Positions 8,026 to 15,170 of a stretch of DNA of 64,000 nt are shown in pieces. The stretch spans positions 1-64,000 of the forward strand of contig CANKGV010000013.1 of assembly GCA_947481575.1 (NCBI GenBank), read 5' to 3'. This DNA is from Alphaproteobacteria bacterium (lineage in GTDB: Bacteria > Pseudomonadota > Alphaproteobacteria > UBA2966 > CAIVPW01). The notes beneath the pieces are model-generated. The model was given only the letters and a program-made list of their open reading frames with translations, was not told the origin of the DNA and ran no database searches. The translations under genes were made by a program, and so were the position numbers. How positions within the stretch are numbered: position 1 is the first letter of the stretch; each line of letters begins with the position of its first letter.

Positions 8026-9070
8026 CCTCGCACTCCAGCAACAGGACATCGATGCGGTCTCCGTGACCGCCGGCATCCTGCTGGACTCACCGGTGCTGAG
8101 CGTCGAGCCCGTGCTCGGCGGCGGCAACAACCGGGTATACCGGCTGCAGACCGCCAACGGTCCGGTGGCGCTGAAGTTCTATCCGCGCCATCGCGAAGAT
8201 GTTCGCGATCGCCAGGGCGCCGAAGTCAGCGCCCTCAAGTTCCTCTCGCGCTACTCGGTCAGCCAGGTTCCGGAAGTCCTGGCCGAATCGCGCGAGGCCG
8301 GTTGCGCTGCTCTTACATGGATCGACGGCGGCCGCGTCTCCGAGCCCGCCGCGCGCGATGTCGACGATGCGCTCCGTCTGCTCGCAGAGTTGCGCGCCTT
8401 GTCGGAAGCCCATGGCGCCGACGTGCTGCGCGATGCTTCCGCCGCCACGTTCTCCGGCGCTCAGGTGGTTGCGCAGATCGAAGCACGCTTGGCCCGTATC
8501 CGCGGTATTGCCGACCAGCACCCGGAACTAAACCAGTTCCTGCGCAAGCAACTCTCGCCGGCGCTTCAGAAGATGGGCGCGTGGGCGCGCCGTGCCTACG
8601 CCCAAGCCGGCATCGACTTCGAGCTGGAGTTGGGCCCGAACGAGCGAACCCTGAGCCCATCCGACTTCGGCTTTCATAACACGCTGCGTCGCACCAACGG
8701 CCGCCTCGCGTTTGTCGACTTCGAGTACTTCGGTTGGGATGACCCGGCGAAACTCGTATCCGACTTCCTGCTGCACCCCGGCATGACGCTTACGCCGACC
8801 CTGAAGCAGCGGTTCTTGGCCGGCGCCAGCGCGGTGTTTGGCGACCGCCACGGCGATTTCACCGCCCGGTTCATGGCCTTGTACCCGCTGTATGGCCTGT
8901 GCTGGTGCCTGATCATGCTCAACGAATACTTCCCCGAGCGCTGGCTGCGCCGGGCGGTCAACTTCAAGGGCGAGGCCAAGGAGGCCGTGCAGGCCCGGCA
9001 ACTCGCCCGTTCCCGTGTCCTTCTGCAAAAGATGGTGGAGACCTATGAGTCCGGCCCAGACCTCGGCTAA
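8015..9070 (+). CDS. Aminoglycoside-phosphotransferase-fold kinase (sugar or small-molecule kinase)
   Basis: 351 residues with the APH/choline-kinase fold. It has a Gly-rich N-terminal loop (LGGGNNRVYRL), then the Brenner-like motif SDFGFHN near 215-221 with the catalytic Asp, and the metal-binding DFEY near 235. Antibiotic resistance is unlikely in this setting; phosphorylation of a cluster intermediate is more likely. The ATG at 8015 has TTGGAG upstream and overlaps the end of the phosphatase gene. The pairing of a phosphatase and a kinase suggests phosphate is moved between positions of the sugar. Confidence 0.75.
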   Translation: MRTNLALQQQDIDAVSVTAGILLDSPVLSVEPVLGGGNNRVYRLQTANGPVALKFYPRHREDVRDRQGAEVSALKFLSRYSVSQVPEVLAESREAGCAALTWIDGGRVSEPAARDVDDALRLLAELRALSEAHGADVLRDASAATFSGAQVVAQIEARLARIRGIADQHPELNQFLRKQLSPALQKMGAWARRAYAQAGIDFELELGPNERTLSPSDFGFHNTLRRTNGRLAFVDFEYFGWDDPAKLVSDFLLHPGMTLTPTLKQRFLAGASAVFGDRHGDFTARFMALYPLYGLCWCLIMLNEYFPERWLRRAVNFKGEAKEAVQARQLARSRVLLQKMVETYESGPDLG

Positions 9071-9917
9071 GAAGATCGGCGTCGAGAAGATCGGTCCAAC
9101 CCCGGTCAGCCCGCCGCTCGACGCGCGTTCCACGGCGTTGCGCAAAGTGTGCGTTGACGCACTGGTGAGCGCGGGCCGCGGCCACCTGTCGTCGGCCTTG
9201 TCGCTGATCGAAGTATTGCGCGTCTTGTACGACGACGTGCTGCGCTTCCGCGCCGATGAGCCCATGTGGGCCGGCCGCGATCGCTGCATCCTGTCCAAGG
9301 GCCACGGCTGCCTGGCGTTGTTCACGTTGCTGGCCGACAAGGGCTTCTTTGCCAAGTCGGAGTTGGAGACCTACTGCCAAGTCGACTCGATGCTGGGCGG
9401 CCACCCGGAGCGCGGCAAGGTGCCAGGCGTCGAAGCCTCCACCGGGGCGCTAGGCCATGGCCTCGGCATTGGCATCGGCATGGCGCTGGCGGCACGCATT
9501 CAGAAGCGCGACAGCCGCGTATTCGTCATCACCGGCGACGGCGAGATCAACGAAGGCTCGATCTGGGAAGGCGCCATGTGCGCCTCCAAGCATCGGCTCG
9601 ACAATCTCACCGTCATCGTCGACCGCAACAAGCTGCAGTCCTACGGCCCCACCATCGATGTGCAAGACCTGGAGCCGCTCACCGACAAGTGGCGCGCATT
9701 CGGGTTTGCGGTGGCCGACGTGGATGGCCATGACGTGAACAGCCTGCGCTCGGTGCTGGCCCGCCCGTTGGCGGCCGGCAAGCCGACGTGCGTGATCGCC
9801 CACACCGTGAAGGGCAAGGGCATCGCCCACATCGAGCACGATCCGAACTGGCACCACAAATCGAAGGTGAGCGACGACGAAGCCGCCGCTCTGTACGCCG
9901 CTCTGGAGAACGCCTAA
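9045..9917 (+). CDS. Transketolase-like enzyme, N-terminal (TPP-binding) subunit
   Basis: 290 residues, corresponding to the first third or so of a full transketolase. It carries the thiamine diphosphate signature GDGEINEG near 163 ending in the NKLQ asparagine near 193. The next gene supplies the pyrimidine-binding half, so the two form a split transketolase. Such pairs move two-carbon units between sugars, or act in C-C bond formation in specialised sugar pathways. It overlaps the kinase gene and shares the TAATG junction with its partner. Confidence 0.9.
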   Translation: MSPAQTSAKKIGVEKIGPTPVSPPLDARSTALRKVCVDALVSAGRGHLSSALSLIEVLRVLYDDVLRFRADEPMWAGRDRCILSKGHGCLALFTLLADKGFFAKSELETYCQVDSMLGGHPERGKVPGVEASTGALGHGLGIGIGMALAARIQKRDSRVFVITGDGEINEGSIWEGAMCASKHRLDNLTVIVDRNKLQSYGPTIDVQDLEPLTDKWRAFGFAVADVDGHDVNSLRSVLARPLAAGKPTCVIAHTVKGKGIAHIEHDPNWHHKSKVSDDEAAALYAALENA

Positions 9918-10861
9918 TGCGCAAAGCCGCCACCGACGCGATCTACGAACTGGCGAAGACCGATCCGCGCATCGTGTTTGTCGGCTCCGATCTCGGCGCC
10001 GGCACCATGGACAAGTTCCGCAAGGAAATGCCGGAACGATTCTTCATGGAAGGGGTAAGCGAACAGAACATCATCGGCATGGCCGCCGGCCTGGCGATGG
10101 ATGGCTTCATCCCGTACGTCAACACGATCGCCACGTTCCTCACGCGCCGCTGCTACGAGCAGGTGGCGGTGGACTTGTGCCTGCACAACCTGCCGGTGCG
10201 CCTGATCGCCACCGGCGGCGGTGTCGTCTACGCGCCGCTCGGGCCCACGCACCTGGCCATCGAAGACCTCGCGATCATGCGGGCGCTGCCCAACATGACC
10301 GTCACGGCGCCGACCGACGCGCCGGAAGCGCGCCGTCTGGTCATGTCCACTGTCGACCTGCCAGGACCGCTGTACGTGCGCATCGCCAAAGGCGGCGATC
10401 CGGTCGTCAGCCGCGATGAAGATGGCTTCCAGGTTGGCAAGGCGATCTTGCTGCGCCAGCCGAAGGACGTGCTGTTCGTCGGCATCGGCGTAACCGTCAA
10501 CCGGTGCCTCGCTGCCGCCGATCAGTTGGCCGCCCAAGGCATCGGGGCCGGTGTGCTGAACATGCACACACTGAAGCCGTTGGATGAGGCGGGCCTGCTT
10601 TCTGCGGCCAAGGGCGTCCGTGCGATCGTAACCGTGGAAGAGCACACCTTGATGGGCGGGCTCGGCTCGGCGGTCGGCGATGTGCTGTTGCGCCGGTTGG
10701 GCCGCACTGCACCCGATCTCATCACCCTCGGCATCCCCGACGTGTTTCCGGAGAAGTACGGCTCTCAGGACGCGCTCATGAAGCATTTCGGCCTGCAGCC
10801 GACCCAGATCGCCGAAGCAGCGGTCCGTGTCCTGTCGGCGCCGGTGGGCGCTGCGGCCTAA
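9917..10861 (+). CDS. Transketolase-like enzyme, C-terminal subunit
   Basis: 314 residues. It has the pyrimidine-binding domain (residues about 1-170, with an EQNIIGMAAGLA segment carrying the TPP-activating Glu) and the transketolase C-terminal domain (about 190-310). Start and stop overlap as TAATG with the partner gene, indicating coupled translation and 1:1 synthesis. Deoxyxylulose-phosphate synthase has a related fold but is a single long chain, so a split transketolase is the better call. Confidence 0.9.
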   Translation: MRKAATDAIYELAKTDPRIVFVGSDLGAGTMDKFRKEMPERFFMEGVSEQNIIGMAAGLAMDGFIPYVNTIATFLTRRCYEQVAVDLCLHNLPVRLIATGGGVVYAPLGPTHLAIEDLAIMRALPNMTVTAPTDAPEARRLVMSTVDLPGPLYVRIAKGGDPVVSRDEDGFQVGKAILLRQPKDVLFVGIGVTVNRCLAAADQLAAQGIGAGVLNMHTLKPLDEAGLLSAAKGVRAIVTVEEHTLMGGLGSAVGDVLLRRLGRTAPDLITLGIPDVFPEKYGSQDALMKHFGLQPTQIAEAAVRVLSAPVGAAA

Positions 10862-10884
10862 CCAAAAAACCAGGAAGAACTCCG

Positions 10885-12021
10885 ATGACCATGCCCCGCT
10901 TCAAGGTTCGCTACTCCTACCTGCCCCAGCAGTTCGGTCAGACGGACGACTTGTGGGAACAGCTCAAGAAGTTCGTGCCTTCGGGCGACTTCACCCTCGG
11001 TGAGCCGCTGGCCAAATTCGAAGGCCGCTTCGCCGAACTGATCGGCGCCAAGCACGCTATTGGTGTCGGTTCCGGCACCGACGCGCTGAAGCTCGGCCTG
11101 AAGGCGGTTGGTGTGGGTCACGGCGACGAGGTCATCACCGCAGCCAACACGTTCATTGCCACGGTCGGTGCCATCAACGAACTCGGTGCGACCCCGGTGT
11201 TCGTCGATGTGAACGACACGTTCTGCATGGATGTATCCAAGGTCGAGGCGGCGATCACCAAGCGCACCAAGGCGATCATGCCGGTGCAGCTGACCGGTGA
11301 AATCACCGACATGGCGGCGCTGATGAAGCTCGCCGATGGCTACAAGCTCCCGGTCATCGAAGACGCGTGCCAGGGCATTCTGGCAGCGGGGCCCGGTCCG
11401 GATGGCCGCTTGAAGAACGGCGGCACCTGGGGCGTCGCCGGCGGCTTCTCGCTGCATCCGCTGAAGAACCTCAATGTGTGGGGCGACGGCGGTGTGGTCG
11501 TTACCTCTGACGACCAGGTTGCCAAGACCCTGCGCTTGCTGCGCAACCACGGCATGCGCAACCGCGATGAAATCGAGATTCTCGGTTTCAACTCGCGCCT
11601 GGATACGCTGCAGGCCGTGGTCGGCAACTGGCTGATCGGCACCACGCACGACATCACCGCCAAGCGCATCGCCAACGGCGCGTACTACGACGCGGCGTTC
11701 AGCCAGATGCCGGGTATCCGGGTGCCGGCGCGCCGTTCCAACGTGCGCCGGGTGTTCCATCTGTACATGGTGTTTGCCGATGACCGCGATGGCCTGTTCC
11801 AGCACTGCTTGGACAACGGTATCGAGGCGAAGATCCACTACCCGATCCCGCTCTACCTGCAAGATGCGCTGAAGCACCTGCGCCACAAGGAAGGCGACTT
11901 TCCGGTCACCGACCGCCACGCGAAGTCGATCCTCTCGTTCCCGTGCGACCAACACCTGACGCGCGCGGAGCAGGACCTGGTGATCGACACCGTCGGCAGC
12001 TTCTACGCCAAGAAGCGCTAG
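10885..12021 (+). CDS. DegT/DnrJ/EryC1-family PLP aminotransferase (first copy)
   Basis: 378 residues. Fold-type I aminotransferase of the sugar-nucleotide class: SGTDALKLGL cofactor loop near 55-65, an EDACQG segment carrying the PLP-ring Asp near 160, and the Schiff-base lysine in HPLKNL near 193, followed by the GDGGVV motif. It converts a keto-sugar nucleotide to an amino sugar. Start ATG 10885 with GGAAG upstream. Its immediate neighbour is a second enzyme of the same family, so two amination steps, or an amination and a dehydration, are likely. Confidence 0.88.
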   Translation: MTMPRFKVRYSYLPQQFGQTDDLWEQLKKFVPSGDFTLGEPLAKFEGRFAELIGAKHAIGVGSGTDALKLGLKAVGVGHGDEVITAANTFIATVGAINELGATPVFVDVNDTFCMDVSKVEAAITKRTKAIMPVQLTGEITDMAALMKLADGYKLPVIEDACQGILAAGPGPDGRLKNGGTWGVAGGFSLHPLKNLNVWGDGGVVVTSDDQVAKTLRLLRNHGMRNRDEIEILGFNSRLDTLQAVVGNWLIGTTHDITAKRIANGAYYDAAFSQMPGIRVPARRSNVRRVFHLYMVFADDRDGLFQHCLDNGIEAKIHYPIPLYLQDALKHLRHKEGDFPVTDRHAKSILSFPCDQHLTRAEQDLVIDTVGSFYAKKR

Positions 12022-12023
12022 CC

Positions 12024-13196
12024 ATGGGTCTCGCCGCTCCGGTTCTGCGGGAAGTGGCGGCCGCGCCTGCGCGGCCCCAAGTGCCCTACGTCGACTTCCA
12101 GGCGCAGTACGCCGAGGAACGTGACGCCATCCACGCCTGCGTCGATCGTGTGTTCACACGCGCCGATTTCGTCTCCGGGTCTGCCGTGGCAGAACTGGAG
12201 GCATCGCTCGCCGAGCGTTGCGGCACCGCTCACGCGGTGGCGCTCGGCTCCGGCACCGACGCGCTGATCTTCGCCTTGAAGGCACTCGGCGTCGGTCCTG
12301 GCGATGAAGTGATCACGGCGCCGAATTCGTTCGTCGCCAGCGCGTCGTGCATCGTCCACGTGGGCGCGCGTCCGGTGTTCGTTGACGTCCTCGACGACCA
12401 GAACCTCGACCCGTCGAAGATCGATGCGGCGATCACCCCGCGTACGAAAGCGATCATCCCGGTGCACCTAACCGGCCGCATCGCTGAGATGGAAGCAATC
12501 AACACGGTGGCGGCCAAACACGGGCTGTTCGTGATTGAAGATGCGGCGCAGTCGATCAGCTCGCGCTACCGTGGCCGTGCCGCCGGTGCGCTGGGCCACA
12601 TCGGCTGCTTCTCTACGCATCCGCTGAAGAATCTCGGGGCCGCGGGCGACGGCGGGTTCCTCACGACTGGCGACGGCGACATCGCCGCCCGTATCCGGCG
12701 CTTGCGCAATCACGGCATGCTTGACCGCGATACCGTGGCCGAGTGGGGCTATGTCTCGCGTATGGATACGCTGCAGGCGGCGATCCTGAATGTGCGGCTC
12801 GGCCGGCTGGACAACGTAATCGCCAAACGCCGCGCCAATGCCGAACGCTACCGGACGCTGTTGGACCCTGCGTTTGTGTTCATCCCGCCCGCCCGCGCTC
12901 ACGCGTTCGATACGTTCCACACCTTTGTGGTGCAGGTCGATCACCGCGATGCGCTGCGGGCCCATTTGCTGGCGCAAGGCATCGAGACGTTCATCCACTA
13001 CCCGCGCCCGATCCACCTGCAACCGGCGGCCAAGGAACTCGGCTATGGCCCAGGCGCCTTCCCGGTCACCGAGCGGCAAGCCGGTCGCATTCTATCGTTA
13101 CCGATCAACCAATACCTGACCCCCGGCCAGATCGAGACGGTGGCCGCGGCGGTCAACGCGTTCTATCGCAGCCAAAAGGCAGCCGATCATGCATAG
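12024..13196 (+). CDS. DegT/DnrJ/EryC1-family PLP aminotransferase (second copy)
   Basis: 390 residues, homologous along its length to the preceding gene but clearly diverged. It has SGTDALIFAL near 75, EDAAQS near 175 and the PLP lysine in HPLKNLG near 201. It begins 2 bases after its neighbour's stop. The tandem pair suggests duplication with different substrates. The ATG at 12024 is used because it follows the upstream stop; an open frame reaching back into the previous gene is not credible. Confidence 0.88.
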   Translation: MGLAAPVLREVAAAPARPQVPYVDFQAQYAEERDAIHACVDRVFTRADFVSGSAVAELEASLAERCGTAHAVALGSGTDALIFALKALGVGPGDEVITAPNSFVASASCIVHVGARPVFVDVLDDQNLDPSKIDAAITPRTKAIIPVHLTGRIAEMEAINTVAAKHGLFVIEDAAQSISSRYRGRAAGALGHIGCFSTHPLKNLGAAGDGGFLTTGDGDIAARIRRLRNHGMLDRDTVAEWGYVSRMDTLQAAILNVRLGRLDNVIAKRRANAERYRTLLDPAFVFIPPARAHAFDTFHTFVVQVDHRDALRAHLLAQGIETFIHYPRPIHLQPAAKELGYGPGAFPVTERQAGRILSLPINQYLTPGQIETVAAAVNAFYRSQKAADHA

Positions 13197-14043
13197 CGCA
13201 GCCAAGAAACTCACCGTCGTGGACGGAACGCCCGCCACGCCGGGCTTCCTGACCGCCGACGAGGACGCACTGTCGCGCCGGTTTCTGGACCAGGGACACG
13301 TCGTGTTCCCGGTCGAGAACCGCGCGTCGTTGGATCGCCTGCGCAAGACCATCGCTGATTCTGCGGCCGCCTGGCTGGGCATCGACACGCCCGCCGACGT
13401 TGGCGCGTTTTTGGACACCATTCACACGCGCGTCGGTCCGGAGAAGGTCAACGACCTGCGCATGGCGGCGATCCGCGGCGTGAATGGTACCGATTGGACC
13501 ATCCGCACCTATTTTTCGCTGGCGCGCACCGCGCTCGCCACGCTGGTGGGTAACGAGCTCGCCATGCAGAAGCGCCTGAACCTCAGCATCCAGATGCCGG
13601 GGGATCACTCCAGCGTGCTGGCGACCCACGCTGACAGTTGGGACGGCGACTCGCCGTTCGAGGTGGTGCTGTGGGTACCGCTGGTCAACGTCTACGGCAG
13701 CAAGTGCATGTTCCTGCTCAAGCCGGAACAGGACGCCAAGCGCGCCGCCAATTTCCGCCGCTTCGCCGGCAAGTCGACCGAAGACCTGTATCGCGACATC
13801 GAGCCGGACCTGATCCGGCCCGAGGTCCGCTACGGCGAGGCAATGATCTTCTCGCCCAACCTGATGCACGGCAACCGTGTGAACACCGAGCGCGACACGC
13901 GCTGGTCGTTCAACTGCCGGGTGAAAGGCCTGTTCACGCCGTACGCCGACAAGCGCCTGGGGGAATTCTTCGAACCGGTCACGATGCGGGCGACGACCCG
14001 GATGGGCTTGGACTACCGCGAGCCGGAGGGATTCGATGAATAG
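13189..14043 (+). CDS. 2-oxoglutarate/Fe(II) oxygenase, sporadic carbohydrate cluster type
   Basis: 284 residues. The iron-binding triad is visible as HxD (His147, Asp149 in HADSW) and a distal His near 227 (LMHGNRVN), with a downstream Arg (RWSFNCR) suited to bind 2-oxoglutarate. I recall a protein family named 'sporadic carbohydrate cluster 2OG-Fe(II) oxygenase' found beside LIC12192-type proteins, and the next gene looks like that partner. It would hydroxylate or oxidise a sugar intermediate. It overlaps both neighbours by 8 bp. Confidence 0.78.
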   Translation: MHSAAKKLTVVDGTPATPGFLTADEDALSRRFLDQGHVVFPVENRASLDRLRKTIADSAAAWLGIDTPADVGAFLDTIHTRVGPEKVNDLRMAAIRGVNGTDWTIRTYFSLARTALATLVGNELAMQKRLNLSIQMPGDHSSVLATHADSWDGDSPFEVVLWVPLVNVYGSKCMFLLKPEQDAKRAANFRRFAGKSTEDLYRDIEPDLIRPEVRYGEAMIFSPNLMHGNRVNTERDTRWSFNCRVKGLFTPYADKRLGEFFEPVTMRATTRMGLDYREPEGFDE

Positions 14044-14455
14044 GGGCGGGTTTCAGCCGTACATAGCGTCGCGCACCGTGCGCGGCGACCGCGTGCCGCA
14101 GGCCGTGCAGGGTCTGGTCATCCGCGACTACGCCGGGCGCCAGAAGCTCGATGCGCCGCGTCTGCCTTGCGCCGAATACTCGATGCCGGGCTGCTACATG
14201 ATGCTGGAGACGATCCTCGACAGCCTGCCGGCGATCGACGGCATCATCCTCTACAGCCTATTCATGCTGCCGCTAAAGGCGGTGCGCCGCCGCGAGATCT
14301 ATCGCCGCGTGCTGGCGGCGGGGTGCTCGCTGCACGGCGCTCTGGAAGGCCTCGCCATTCGCGGCGAAGACGACATTGCGCGGGTCGAAGACGTGATCCG
14401 CATGGTTCAACTGACGTCTGGTTCCGCGACGCCGATGCAACTCGGCGCAGCCTAG
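14036..14455 (+). CDS. Sporadic carbohydrate cluster protein, LIC12192-like
   Basis: 139 residues with no enzymatic motif I recognise. It has an early GGFQPYIASR segment, a hydrophobic core (IIDGIILYSLFMLP type) and a short helical end. I match it from memory to the LIC12192 family, named after a Leptospira surface-polysaccharide locus and known mainly by its sporadic occurrence in sugar clusters with aminotransferases and split transketolases. The biochemical role is unknown. It overlaps the oxygenase gene by 8 bp, arguing for joint expression. Confidence 0.7.
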   Translation: MNRGGFQPYIASRTVRGDRVPQAVQGLVIRDYAGRQKLDAPRLPCAEYSMPGCYMMLETILDSLPAIDGIILYSLFMLPLKAVRRREIYRRVLAAGCSLHGALEGLAIRGEDDIARVEDVIRMVQLTSGSATPMQLGAA

Positions 14456-14465
14456 GGATACGCCC

Positions 14466-15125
14466 ATGTACGTCGATTTTGCCGGTGACCAGCACAACGC
14501 TACTAAGCGCAACTATGTGCAACGCGTTGTCGAGTTCGACAAGGCGGAAAGCAGCGCGATCGCGTCGCAGTTCGGCAAGGACTATTGGGACGGCGAACGC
14601 CGCTTCGGCTACGGCGGCTACAAGTATGATGGCCGTTGGCTTGCCATGGCCCAACGGATCGCCCAGCACTACGGGTTGAAGCCGGGTATGCGCGTGCTTG
14701 ATGTCGGCTGCGGCAAGGGCTTCCTGCTGTACGAACTGACCCGCGCGGTGCCGGGACTCCAGGTCGCCGGCATCGACATCTCCGAGTACGGCATCGAGAA
14801 CGCAAAGCCGGAAGTGAAGCCGTTCCTCAAGGTAGGCAACGCGTCGAAGCTGCCATGGAAAGATGGCGAGTTCGACTTCGTGATGTCGTTCGGCTGCCTC
14901 CACAACCTCTACAACTACGACCTGCACCGCGCGCTCGGCGAGATCGAACGGGTGGGCAGGGGCCCCGCCTATGTGATGATCGAGAGCTACCGCACCGAGC
15001 GCGAGAAGGCGAACCTGCTGTACTGGCAGCTCACCTGCCGCGCGTTCCACACGCCCCAGGAGTGGGAGTGGATCTTCGAGCAGGCCGGCTACAGCGGCGA
15101 CTACGGCTGCATCTACTTCGAGTAG
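14466..15125 (+). CDS. Class I SAM-dependent methyltransferase
   Basis: 219 residues. Methyltransferase motif I is VLDVGCGKGFLL near 78-88, the acidic end of beta-2 is in AGIDISEYG, and motif IV lies near FDFVMSFGCLHNL. Last gene of the cluster, 10 bases after the LIC12192-like gene, so it probably methylates the finished or nearly finished sugar. Substrate unknown. Confidence 0.82.
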   Translation: MYVDFAGDQHNATKRNYVQRVVEFDKAESSAIASQFGKDYWDGERRFGYGGYKYDGRWLAMAQRIAQHYGLKPGMRVLDVGCGKGFLLYELTRAVPGLQVAGIDISEYGIENAKPEVKPFLKVGNASKLPWKDGEFDFVMSFGCLHNLYNYDLHRALGEIERVGRGPAYVMIESYRTEREKANLLYWQLTCRAFHTPQEWEWIFEQAGYSGDYGCIYFE

Positions 15126-15137
15126 CGAACATTGTTT

Positions 15138-15163
15138 CGGCCGGGGGCCGCTGCTCCCGGCCG
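15138..15163. terminator. Possible bidirectional terminator between convergent genes
   Basis: CGGCCGGG at 15138-15145 pairs with CCCGGCCG at 15156-15163. The hairpin sits between the end of the plus-strand carbohydrate cluster and the end of the minus-strand GT41 gene. T tracts are short on both sides. Confidence 0.5.
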
Positions 15164-15170
15164 TGAACCG

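Noticed and set aside
8015-9070. Antibiotic-resistance gene (aminoglycoside phosphotransferase)
   Set aside because: Only the fold is shared; translationally overlapped on both sides by sugar-pathway genes, so a metabolic kinase is more likely.
4009-15125. Standard pseudaminic or legionaminic acid pathway
   Set aside because: No NeuB/PseI synthase, NeuA/PseF-type enzyme or PseB-like dehydratase can be recognised in the cluster.
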